Below are positions 48,574-58,066 of a stretch of 64,000 nt of DNA, piece after piece. The notes beneath the pieces are model-generated. The model was not told where the DNA came from. It was given only the letters and a program-made list of their open reading frames with translations, and did no database searches. Positions within the stretch are counted from its first letter, which is position 1; each line of letters begins with the position of its first letter. The stretch is from Mesorhizobium_K marinum (GTDB lineage Bacteria; Pseudomonadota; Alphaproteobacteria; Rhizobiales; Rhizobiaceae): the NCBI RefSeq assembly GCF_040813715.1, contig NZ_JBFOCH010000022.1. One strand, 5' to 3'. Made by a program: the position numbers and the translations under genes.

Positions 48574-48604
48574 CTGCTACGACCTCAACCAAACTTGAGG
48601 TCAA
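48574..48604 (-). promoter_or_regulatory. SoxR box within a divergent promoter
   Basis: The dyad CCTCAACCAAACTTGAGG (48583-48600) matches the SoxR box. On the minus strand, TTGACC (48604-48599), exactly 19 bases, then TAGCAG (48579-48574) form a promoter with the overlong spacer typical of MerR/SoxR activation. It points toward the minus-strand frame beginning at 48540. On the plus strand the box overlaps the GAGG ribosome-binding site of soxR, allowing autocontrol. Confidence 0.8.
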
Positions 48605-48610
48605 GCGGCC

Positions 48611-49054
48611 ATGCAAAAGGAACTGACGGTCGGCGAAGTCGCGCGGCGCGCGGGCGTTGCGGTCTCCACGCTGCATTTTTACGAGCGGCGTGGCCTGATC
48701 CGTTCGAACCGCACCGTCGGCAACCAGCGCCGCTACGGCCGCGACGTGCTGCGCCGCATCGCCGTGATCCGCATCGCGCAAGAGGTCGGCATCCCGCTGG
48801 CCGCCATCGCGGCGGCGCTCGATTCGCTGCCCGGCGGGCGCACGCCGACGCGCCAAGACTGGGCGGCGCTGTCGACCGGCTGGCGCGACGACCTCGACCG
48901 CCGGATCCGGCATCTGACCGACCTGCGCGACGGCCTGACCGACTGCATCGGCTGCGGCTGCATGTCGATCGACAGGTGCCCGCTGCGCAACCCCGGCGAC
49001 AGGCTCGGCGAACAGGGGTCAGGCGCCAGGCGGCTGGCGCCGCGGGCAGGCTAG
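48611..49054 (+). CDS. soxR: Redox-sensitive MerR-family activator SoxR
   Basis: A 147-residue MerR-type regulator. The HTH has TVGEVARRAGVAVSTLHFYERRGL. The [2Fe-2S] cluster ligands are Cys112, Cys115, Cys117 and Cys123 in CIGCGCMSIDRC, the diagnostic SoxR motif. It activates its target when the cluster is oxidised by superoxide or redox-cycling compounds. It sits ten bases from its own box. No partner soxS exists here, as is usual outside enterics; the obvious direct target next door seems truncated. Confidence 0.95.
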   Translation: MQKELTVGEVARRAGVAVSTLHFYERRGLIRSNRTVGNQRRYGRDVLRRIAVIRIAQEVGIPLAAIAAALDSLPGGRTPTRQDWAALSTGWRDDLDRRIRHLTDLRDGLTDCIGCGCMSIDRCPLRNPGDRLGEQGSGARRLAPRAG

Positions 49055-49308
49055 TCCGCCACCGGCAGCCTGCGGATCGTGAACTCGATCACGTCGCCCG
49101 GCCGCTCGAACCAACTCTCGATCTCGGTCCAATAGGCCTGCTTCGGCCAGCGGTCGAACCATTCCCGCGCCTTGTCGCGGGCGGCATTGCGCGGCAATAC
49201 GAAGGTCTCGCGCAGGAAGCCGTCGCGCGATTTCGAACCGTTTTCGGCGCGGGAGCGTTCAAGTCGCTTCCGCAGGCCGTCCAGGGGCGGTCTGGCGGGT
49301 GTGCGCAT
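49051..49308 (-). CDS. Small hypothetical protein
   Basis: 85 residues from ATG 49308. The sequence is basic at the start (RTPARPPLDGLRKRLERSR) and then more ordered, with AREWFDRWPKQAYWTEIESWFERPGDVIEFTIRRLP. The Trp/Phe-rich C-terminal part looks like a real folded protein. It is convergent with soxR (the last four bases overlap). I do not recognise a family. The ribosome-binding site is weak. Confidence 0.55.
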   Translation of the reverse strand: MRTPARPPLDGLRKRLERSRAENGSKSRDGFLRETFVLPRNAARDKAREWFDRWPKQAYWTEIESWFERPGDVIEFTIRRLPVAD

Positions 49309-49496
49309 GCACCGATTCCTTGACCCTTCCATCGGCCAGACTAGAGGCTTTCGACGCCGAGGAGAAGCACCGGATTTCCGCAGCGGCAGGCGGCAGGCTG
49401 GTCGCAGTGTCGATGTGGCGCATCGACCGGCCGACCAAAACGCCCTAGGCATCCTCCGAAAAGGACTGGTCCTCGTCAGAACCTTCTGGAGCGCCC

Positions 49497-50414
49497 ATGG
49501 AACGCCGACCCGAAATCGCCGCCGGACTGCCGGCAGACATCGAAGAGCGCAAGGAGCGCGCGCGCCTTTGGTTCGAGACGCTGCGCGACCGCATCTGCAC
49601 CGGTTTCGAGAAGATCGAGGACGACGTGACGCTCCGACAGTCCGCCGGCGCGGCCGGCCGCTTCGAGCGCACCCCGTGGCTGCGCGACGAAGGCAAGGGC
49701 GGCGGCGGAACCATGTCGATCCTGCACGGCCGCGTCTTCGAGAAGGCCGGCGTCCACACCTCGACGGTGCATGGCGAGTTCTCGCCCGAGTTCCGCAAGC
49801 AGATCCCCGGCGCCGAGGAAGATCCGCGCTTCTGGGCGTCGGGCATCTCGCTGATCGTGCATCCCTGGAATCCCAACGTGCCGGCCGTGCACATGAACAC
49901 GCGCATGGTGGTGACATCGCGCTGGTGGTTCGGCGGCGGCGCCGACCTGACGCCGGTCCTTGATCGCCGCCGCACGCAGGAGGATGCCGACAGCGTCGCC
50001 TTCCATGCGGCCATGCGCACAAGCTGCGAGCGCCACCCCTCCGTCGCCGACTATGCGCGGCTGAAGGCCTGGTGCGACGAGTACTTCTTCCTGCCGCACC
50101 GCAACGAACCGCGCGGCATTGGCGGAACTTTCTTCGACTGGCAGCACTCGGCCGACGAAAAGGGCGGCTGGGACGCCGACTTCGCCTTCGTGCAGGACAC
50201 CGGGCTGAGCTTCCTCGACATCTACGACGCCCTGGTGCGCCGCAATTTCGACCAGCCATGGACCGAAGCCGATCGCGAAGAACAACTGGTGCGGCGCGGC
50301 CGCTACGCGGAGTTCAACCTGCTCTATGACCGCGGCACCATCTTCGGGCTGAAGACCGGCGGCAATGTCCTGTCCATCCTCTCCAGCCTGCCCCCGACGG
50401 TGAAATGGCCCTGA
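49497..50414 (+). CDS. hemF: Oxygen-dependent coproporphyrinogen III oxidase
   Basis: A 305-residue HemF that converts coproporphyrinogen III to protoporphyrinogen IX using oxygen (heme synthesis). Motifs are GGGGTMSILHGRVFEKAGV, NPNVPAVHMNTRM, WWFGGGADLTP, CDEYFFLPHRNEPRGIGG and the final YDRGTIFGLKTGGN. The start follows TTCTGGAGCGCCC. Together with the nearby bc1 genes it fits an aerobic respiratory organism. Confidence 0.97.
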   Translation: MERRPEIAAGLPADIEERKERARLWFETLRDRICTGFEKIEDDVTLRQSAGAAGRFERTPWLRDEGKGGGGTMSILHGRVFEKAGVHTSTVHGEFSPEFRKQIPGAEEDPRFWASGISLIVHPWNPNVPAVHMNTRMVVTSRWWFGGGADLTPVLDRRRTQEDADSVAFHAAMRTSCERHPSVADYARLKAWCDEYFFLPHRNEPRGIGGTFFDWQHSADEKGGWDADFAFVQDTGLSFLDIYDALVRRNFDQPWTEADREEQLVRRGRYAEFNLLYDRGTIFGLKTGGNVLSILSSLPPTVKWP

Positions 50415-50474
50415 TCTCGTCCAGGCCGCCGCAAGCACGCGGGGCCTGACGGAGGCCGCTTGCATTGACGCGCC

Positions 50475-50488
50475 AGACGCCAGCGTCT
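50475..50488. repeat. Short inverted repeat after hemF
   Basis: AGACGC, CA, GCGTCT: a perfect 6-bp dyad between hemF and the helicase gene. TTGACG just upstream (50465) could be a -35 element. The role is undetermined. Confidence 0.25.
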
Positions 50489-50560
50489 AGGGGATGCGCA
50501 GCATCGAGGCGCGGCATCCATGCATTGCGGCCGCCCGACCGACCCAAAGAAAGAACTCCC

Positions 50561-52541
<1,981 letters not shown>

Positions 52542-52546
52542 CCGCC

Positions 52547-52565
52547 TTGCGGCGCATAGCCGCAA
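52547..52565 (+). terminator. Short hairpin after helicase gene
   Basis: TTGCGGC, loop GCATA, GCCGCAA, five bases after the stop. No T-tract, so only a weak terminator candidate. Confidence 0.35.
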
Positions 52566-52818
52566 TCCGGCCCGCCAAATTCGTGCCGCAAAGCCGCGAA
52601 TTCGATCGCGATTGTGTCGGCGGGCGCGTCCCGGACTTTCTTTTTCGTCTAATGGTCATCGGCTGCCGGACGAGTATCTCTAGGCCCGGGCCGGAACACG
52701 CCGGCGGACTTGCCCCCAAGACCGCGACGCGACGTGTCCGGACGGCCCGCACCGACGCGGGACACAAACCGGTTTCGAGCGATCGGACCGGCGTCCCGCC
52801 AATCCAGGAGAGCCTGCC

Positions 52819-53082
52819 ATGCGCAAGCTTCTTGTCCCGGCAGCCGCCGCTGCCCTTCTCGCCACCTCCGCCCTGTCCTTCGCCGCCACCCAGCAGCACG
52901 CGACGGGCACCATCAAGGCCTATGACGCCAAGGCACAGTCGCTGACTCTGACCGACGGCACGGTCTACATGCTGCCGAAGGTCTTCAAGGATCCCGGCCT
53001 GAAGGCCGGCGAAAAGGTGTCGATCAACTGGGAGATGAAGGGCACCACGAGGACCGTCGACCAGGTCGTGATCGTCAAGTGA
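52819..53082 (+). CDS. DUF1344 family exported protein
   Basis: 87 residues. Residues 1-22 are a signal peptide (LLVPAAAAALLATSALSFA). The mature domain is a small beta-rich DUF1344 fold: GTIKAYDAKAQSLTLTDGTVYMLPKVF, KAGEKVSINWEMKG, VDQVVIVK. The function is unknown; relatives are periplasmic. ATG 52819 follows CAGGAGAG. It stands alone. Confidence 0.85.
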   Translation: MRKLLVPAAAAALLATSALSFAATQQHATGTIKAYDAKAQSLTLTDGTVYMLPKVFKDPGLKAGEKVSINWEMKGTTRTVDQVVIVK

Positions 53083-53089
53083 CACTCCG

Positions 53090-53134
53090 GGCATGATCGC
53101 GAAGGGCGGGAGCCGGTCTTGCAGCGATCATGCC
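53090..53134 (+). terminator. Hairpin after DUF1344 gene
   Basis: GGCATGATCGC pairs with GCGATCATGCC-type sequence over a loop of about 23 bases. The long loop and missing T-tract make this a weak candidate. Confidence 0.3.
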
Positions 53135-53247
53135 GGGGTCTGCGGTGGAAGGCGCGGCCGCGAGCGGCCTTCCACCGTTGCCATCCCCATTTTGCCGCTT
53201 CCGTGCTATGATGGTGCGCCAGGCAACAGGAAGAGAAGGAGGAACCC

Positions 53248-53433
53248 GTGAAGGAATTTTTCTGTGGCTCGCTCGTCCCCGGCTGCGACTGGCATACGCG
53301 GCATGAGGACGAGGCCGAAATCATCCGCCGCGCCGCCGAGCACATGCGCCAGACGCATGGCGAGACGATCATTCGCGAAACCATGATCGAAGCGATCCGC
53401 TCGCGCATCGAGAAGGCCCGCAGCGCGGCCTAG
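53248..53433 (+). CDS. DUF1059 family small protein
   Basis: 61 residues. The start MKEFFCGSLVPGCDWHTRHEDEAEI and the H-x6-H-type helix AEHMRQTHGE match DUF1059, a family with no proven function. Cys and His residues may bind metal. The ATG follows AAGGAGGAACCC, a strong ribosome-binding site. The stop overlaps the convergent cca gene by four bases. Confidence 0.9.
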   Translation: MKEFFCGSLVPGCDWHTRHEDEAEIIRRAAEHMRQTHGETIIRETMIEAIRSRIEKARSAA

Positions 53434-54695
53434 TCGTTTGAACCGACCTTTGCGGCGCGCTCGAGCAGCGCGTCGCGCCCGGGCCTGAAGTCGGCCTCGA
53501 TCCACTCTTCCTCGAGTTGTTTCAGGAGCCTGCCCATTCCGGGGCCTGCCGGAACGCCGAGCCCCTTGAGGTCCGCGCCCTTCAGCGGAAAATCCGGCGC
53601 CGCCCATTTTTCGGCGAACTTCAGCTGGCGCGCATAGCCGCCGGCCTCGATCAGCGCCACATCGCTCTCGGCGGCCCGCACCCGCGCCGATGCCAGCGAA
53701 AGCCTGAGCCTGTCCACGATTGACTGGCGTCCACGTCGATAGAGCGTCCGCGCCAGTTCGCGCTCGGTCGTCGCCGGAACTGCCGCCGGCGCCATGGCCC
53801 ATTCCGTCAGACGTTCGGCGTCGGCGTTCGACAGTTTCAGCCGCTCGGCCAGCCCCCGCATCCTGTCGGGGTCGGGCGGAACCATCGCCGCCAGCCTCAG
53901 CATCGCATCCGGGCGCCAGCCGAGGTCGCGCTCCGCCGCCACCAGGCCGTGGATAGCGTCGATGCCCCACTTCTCGCTTTCCGGCAGCGCCTTGGTCAGC
54001 ACGCCGGCCTGCCGCATCCACAGGAGCGCGCGCGACGGATCGGGAGCCGACAGCAGCTTCTTCAGTTCGCTCCACACGCGCTCGGCCGATAGCCGCTCCA
54101 GCCCGTCCTTGAGGCGCGCGCAGGCTTTCAGTCCCTCCGCGTCCGGCCGTCCGGAACCGTAGTAGGCAAAGAAGCGGAAGAAGCGGAGGATGCGCAGGTA
54201 GTCTTCGCGGATGCGCGCCTCCGCGTCGCCAATGAAGCGAAGCGTGCGGCTCTCGAGGTCGGCCAGTCCGCCGACCAGGTCGATCACCGACCCGTCCGCC
54301 TCGGCATAGAGCGCGTTGATCGTGAAGTCGCGGCGTTCGGCGTCCGCTTTCCAGTCGCGGCCGAACGCTACCTTGGCCCGCCGCCCATCCGTCTCGACGT
54401 CGGCCCTGAGCGTCGTGACCTCATGGCCCTTGCCGCCGGCGATCACCGTTATCGTTCCGTGCTCGGCTCCTGTCGGCACCGCCTTGAACCCTGCCTGTTC
54501 GGCGCGACGCATGGTCTCGTCGGGGTGCGTGGTGGTGGCGATGTCGACGTCGGCGACGGCTTCGCCAAGCAGCGCGTTGCGCACCGCGCCGCCGGCGATC
54601 CTCGCCTCCTCGCCGCCGGCGCCGAGCACCTGCAGCAAACGCTGCAGCTCCGCGTCCTCCAGCCAGGCAGAGCCTGCAACCGAAGCGCCGCTCAC
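53430..54695 (-). CDS. cca: CCA-adding tRNA nucleotidyltransferase
   Basis: A 421-residue class II nucleotidyltransferase. The N-terminal head has RIAGGAVRNALLG, with DVDIAT supplying the catalytic Asp pair, and RRDFTINALYAE. The neck and body have REDYLRILRFFRFFAYYG and a tRNA-binding C-terminal part. It adds or repairs the CCA end of tRNAs. The GTG at 54695 overlaps the upstream NUDIX gene stop (GTGA), which supports that start. Confidence 0.92.
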   Translation of the reverse strand: MSGASVAGSAWLEDAELQRLLQVLGAGGEEARIAGGAVRNALLGEAVADVDIATTTHPDETMRRAEQAGFKAVPTGAEHGTITVIAGGKGHEVTTLRADVETDGRRAKVAFGRDWKADAERRDFTINALYAEADGSVIDLVGGLADLESRTLRFIGDAEARIREDYLRILRFFRFFAYYGSGRPDAEGLKACARLKDGLERLSAERVWSELKKLLSAPDPSRALLWMRQAGVLTKALPESEKWGIDAIHGLVAAERDLGWRPDAMLRLAAMVPPDPDRMRGLAERLKLSNADAERLTEWAMAPAAVPATTERELARTLYRRGRQSIVDRLRLSLASARVRAAESDVALIEAGGYARQLKFAEKWAAPDFPLKGADLKGLGVPAGPGMGRLLKQLEEEWIEADFRPGRDALLERAAKVGSND

Positions 54696-55327
54696 AGGTA
54701 GAGCCTTTCGTAGAGGGTGCGGATAATGCCCGCCGTCACGCCCCAGATACGCTGCTCGCCATAGGGCATGTCGTAAAACACCCACATCTGCTTGTTGAAC
54801 TCGCGACTGCTCTGCTTGTGGTTGGCCGGATCCATCAGGAAGCGCAACGGCACCTCGAAGGCGGCGTCCACCTCGTGCTGGTTGAGCGCCAGTCTGAAGC
54901 CTGGCCGCACGACGGACAGGACCGGCGCGATGCGATAGCCGCTGCCCGACACGTAGTCCGGCATCCGCCCGACCAGTTCGACGTGGCTCAGGTCGAGCCC
55001 GATCTCTTCCTGCGCCTCGCGCAGCGCCGCGTCCTCCGGCGACGCGTCGGTCGGATCGATGCGCCCGCCCGGAAAGGCGACCTGGCCGGAATGGCTCGAC
55101 AGCGTCTCGGCCCTCTTGGTCAGGATCACGCTGGCCTCGTCGCCGCGGTCGACGACCGGGATCAGCACCGCCGCGTCGCGCAACGTCCTTGGCCCGGTGA
55201 CCCGTGGATGGCCGGGATTGAAGCTGTGGTCGCCGTAGTCGAAACGCTCGTGCGGGCCGTGGTCGATCGCCGCGCGGCGCCGAAAATCCTCGGCCGAGAA
55301 CGGCAAGACGCTGGCGCCGGCCGTCAT
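54692..55327 (-). CDS. NUDIX hydrolase, CoA pyrophosphatase-like
   Basis: 211 residues. The NUDIX box is GGRIDPTDASPEDAALREAQEEIGL. The surrounding SGQVAFPGGR and RMPDYVSGSGYRIAPVL segments match the NudL/coenzyme A diphosphatase group, which cleaves CoA to 4'-phosphopantetheine and adenosine bisphosphate. ATG 55327 overlaps the DUF1285 stop (ATGA). It forms a tightly coupled operon: DUF1285, NUDIX, cca. Confidence 0.9.
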   Translation of the reverse strand: MTAGASVLPFSAEDFRRRAAIDHGPHERFDYGDHSFNPGHPRVTGPRTLRDAAVLIPVVDRGDEASVILTKRAETLSSHSGQVAFPGGRIDPTDASPEDAALREAQEEIGLDLSHVELVGRMPDYVSGSGYRIAPVLSVVRPGFRLALNQHEVDAAFEVPLRFLMDPANHKQSSREFNKQMWVFYDMPYGEQRIWGVTAGIIRTLYERLYL

Positions 55328-55965
55328 GTGCTGAGCCGCGTCAGCGTTGCGGCGGGCATCACCGGATAGACCGCCCCGTTGGAGCGCACCGCGAACATTG
55401 CCTGCCCGTCGACCTCGATTTCCTCGCCATGGTTGACGAGCTCGTACATCACCGGCCGCGCCACCAGCGCCTCCAGGCGGCCGCGCACCAGCACATAGGG
55501 CTTCAGGCCGCCGGTGCCGGCCTCGTCCTCGAAACGCAGCGGATGCGCCGGCCCGACCTCGACGACGTCGCCGACATTCGTGCGGAAGGTGATGACCTGG
55601 CCTTCGCCGCTGCCCGACACGTCGGCCTCGACGGCGACGAACGGCGCGTCGACCACCCTGATCCCGACCTTCTCGACGGGCGTCACCAGATAGGTCTTTC
55701 CGTCCGCGTCCTTGCGCAGCACCGTCGAGAACAGCCGCACCAGCGGCATGCGCCCGATCGGCGTGCCGAGATAGAACCAGGTTCCGTCGGCCCCGATCTC
55801 CATGTCGAGGTCGCCGCAGAAGTCGGGATTCCACTTTTCGACCGGCGGCAGCCCCTTTTCGGCATGCGCCGCGCGCGAAATCAGGGCGGACAGCCCGGCC
55901 GCGTCCGCCGCAGCCGCCAGGGGCGCGGAATCGCTGCCTTCTGTGGGTTCCTCGTGATCGGCCAT
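55324..55965 (-). CDS. DUF1285 family protein
   Basis: 213 residues from ATG 55965 (MADHEEP); a longer frame to ATG 56082 adds 39 residues that look unconserved. The conserved core has KGLPPVEKWNPDFCGDLDMEI, DGTWFYLGTPIGRMPLVRLFSTVLR and LVTPVEKVGIRVVDAPF. The function is unknown; the fold is beta-rich. First gene of the operon with the NUDIX hydrolase and cca. Divergent from the MoxR gene. Confidence 0.85.
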   Translation of the reverse strand: MADHEEPTEGSDSAPLAAAADAAGLSALISRAAHAEKGLPPVEKWNPDFCGDLDMEIGADGTWFYLGTPIGRMPLVRLFSTVLRKDADGKTYLVTPVEKVGIRVVDAPFVAVEADVSGSGEGQVITFRTNVGDVVEVGPAHPLRFEDEAGTGGLKPYVLVRGRLEALVARPVMYELVNHGEEIEVDGQAMFAVRSNGAVYPVMPAATLTRLST

Positions 55966-56110
55966 GGTCACGAAATAGTCACTGTTCTTCTGCTTGTCAG
56001 CCGGGTCAGGTGATTTAAGTTCGGTCAAGATGCGCCGCAGGGCGCGAGTCGCGGTGTCCTGCGGCGTCGGCATGCCGGACATGACCCCGGTCCGGCCCTA
56101 GGAGTTCCGC

Positions 56111-57118
56111 ATGAGCGTCATAATCAAGCAGACCACGTTGAGCGAGCAGGACATGATCGCCGAGGCCGAGCGGGCGCTGGCGGACATCTCCCGCGTCCGG
56201 CAGGGGGTCGGAAAGGTCATTTTCGGCCAGGAAAGCGTGGTCGAGCGCGCGCTGGTCGCCCTGCTTGCCGGCGGCCATGCGCTGCTGGTCGGCGTACCCG
56301 GCCTCGCCAAGACCAAGCTGGTCGAGACGCTCGGCGTCGTGCTCGGCCTCGACGCCCGCCGCATCCAGTTCACGCCGGACCTGATGCCGTCGGACATCCT
56401 GGGGTCCGAGGTGATGGAACAGGACGAGCACGGCAGGCGGTCATTCCGCTTCATTCCCGGCCCGATCTTCGCCCAGTTGCTGATGGCCGACGAGATCAAC
56501 CGCGCCAGCCCGCGTACGCAGTCTGCGCTGCTCCAGTCGATGCAGGAGTACCACGTCACGGTGGCGGGCGCCCGCCACGACCTGCCGTCGCCGTTTCACG
56601 TGCTGGCGACGCAGAACCCGCTCGAGCAGGAAGGCACCTATCCGCTTCCGGAGGCGCAGCTCGACCGCTTCCTGATGCAGATCGACATCCTCTATCCGGA
56701 GATCGAGGCCGAGCGGCGCATCCTCGTCGAGACGACCGGCGTCGAGGACGTGCGCGCCGAAAACGTGCTGGATCCCGCCCGCCTCAAGGACATCCAGACG
56801 CTCATCCGCCGCATGCCGGTTCCCGAGAGCGTCGTCGAGGCGATCCTGAAGCTGGTGCGCTCGGCCCGCCCCGGTCAGGGCAATGCCGAGACCGACCGGA
56901 TCGTCGCCTGGGGACCGGGACCGCGCGCATCGCAGGCGCTGACGCTCTGCGCCCGCGCCCGCGCCCTCTATGACGGCCGCCTCGCGCCGTCCGTCGACGA
57001 CATCCATGCGCTCGCCGAACCCGTGCTCCAGCATCGGATGGCGCTCACCTTCGCCGCCCGCGCCGAGGGCGTCACCGTGCGCGACGTGATCGCCGGGCTG
57101 GTGAAAGCCCAGGGCTGA
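56111..57118 (+). CDS. MoxR-family AAA+ ATPase
   Basis: 335 residues. AAA+ motifs: Walker A GVPGLAKTKLVET, Walker B LLMADEINRASPRTQSALLQ, sensor 1 in VLATQNPLEQEGTYPLPEAQLDRF. MoxR proteins act as chaperones that mature other protein complexes, often together with VWA-type or DUF58 proteins. ATG 56111 follows AGGAGTTCCGC. It begins the four-gene operon reaching 63386. Confidence 0.94.
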   Translation: MSVIIKQTTLSEQDMIAEAERALADISRVRQGVGKVIFGQESVVERALVALLAGGHALLVGVPGLAKTKLVETLGVVLGLDARRIQFTPDLMPSDILGSEVMEQDEHGRRSFRFIPGPIFAQLLMADEINRASPRTQSALLQSMQEYHVTVAGARHDLPSPFHVLATQNPLEQEGTYPLPEAQLDRFLMQIDILYPEIEAERRILVETTGVEDVRAENVLDPARLKDIQTLIRRMPVPESVVEAILKLVRSARPGQGNAETDRIVAWGPGPRASQALTLCARARALYDGRLAPSVDDIHALAEPVLQHRMALTFAARAEGVTVRDVIAGLVKAQG

Positions 57119-57148
57119 CCGTGGCGAGCGCCGCAGCGAGGGAGCGTG

Positions 57149-58066
57149 ATGGCGAGCATCGGTGAAATCGTCGCGCCCGTCGCGGCGCGAGACGCGCTGG
57201 CCAGGGGGCGGCTGCGCGCCTCGCTCGTCCCGGATCTGCTGGTCGAGGCGCGCCGCATCGTGAACACGGTCATCGGCGGCTGGCATGGCCGGCGCAAGCG
57301 CGGCATCGGCGAGAATTTCTGGCAGTTCCGGCCCTATGTCGAGGGCGACGCCATGTCGCGCATCGACTGGCGCCGCTCGGCCCGCGACGACCACACCTAT
57401 GTGCGCGATCGCGAATGGGAGGCGGCCCACACCGTCTGGCTCTGGGCCGACCCCTCGCCGTCGATGCTCTACAAGTCGGCCGGCGCCATGGTTTCCAAGG
57501 AATCCCGCGCGCTCGTCCTGGTCCTCGCTCTGGCCGAACTGTTGTCGCGCAGCGGCGAGCGCATCGCCTGGCCGGGGCTGACCGACCCCTTTACCGCGCG
57601 CAACGGGGCCGAACGGCTGGCTGCGCGCCTCGCCCATGCCGCCGACCTGCCGGGCCGCCCCGACCTGTCGAACATCAGGCGCTTTTCCGATATCGTGCTC
57701 GCCGGAGACTTCCTCGATCCCGCGGATGACGTGATGGCCTGGCTCGACGTTCTCGCGCGCCACGGTGTGCGGGCCCACCTCATCGAGGTGGCGGACCCCG
57801 CCGAGGAGGCCTTCCCCTATGCCGGCCGCACCGAGTTCACCGACCCGGAGACCGGCGAGAAGCTGACCGCCGGCCGGGCCGAGACGCTGCGCGACGACTA
57901 TAGCCACGCCTACGCCGCCCGCCGCGAGGAACTGGCGCGCCGCTGCAAGCGGCTCGGCTGGAGCTACACAGTCAACCACACCGACCGGCTCGCTTCCGAG
58001 GCGCTGGTGGGGGTGCACATGGCGATGACGGCCGACGGCGGCTACGCCGCAGGCATGCGCCGATGA
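57149..58066 (+). CDS. DUF58 domain protein (MoxR partner)
   Basis: 305 residues with the DUF58 pattern: RIVNTVIGGWHGRRKRGIGENFWQFRPYVEGDAMSRIDWRRSAR. A VWA-like domain follows (WLWADPSPSMLYKS). Such proteins partner MoxR ATPases. ATG 57149 was chosen over GTG 57146; GGGAG lies upstream. The stop overlaps the next start (ATGAGC), showing coupling. Confidence 0.92.
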   Translation: MASIGEIVAPVAARDALARGRLRASLVPDLLVEARRIVNTVIGGWHGRRKRGIGENFWQFRPYVEGDAMSRIDWRRSARDDHTYVRDREWEAAHTVWLWADPSPSMLYKSAGAMVSKESRALVLVLALAELLSRSGERIAWPGLTDPFTARNGAERLAARLAHAADLPGRPDLSNIRRFSDIVLAGDFLDPADDVMAWLDVLARHGVRAHLIEVADPAEEAFPYAGRTEFTDPETGEKLTAGRAETLRDDYSHAYAARREELARRCKRLGWSYTVNHTDRLASEALVGVHMAMTADGGYAAGMRR

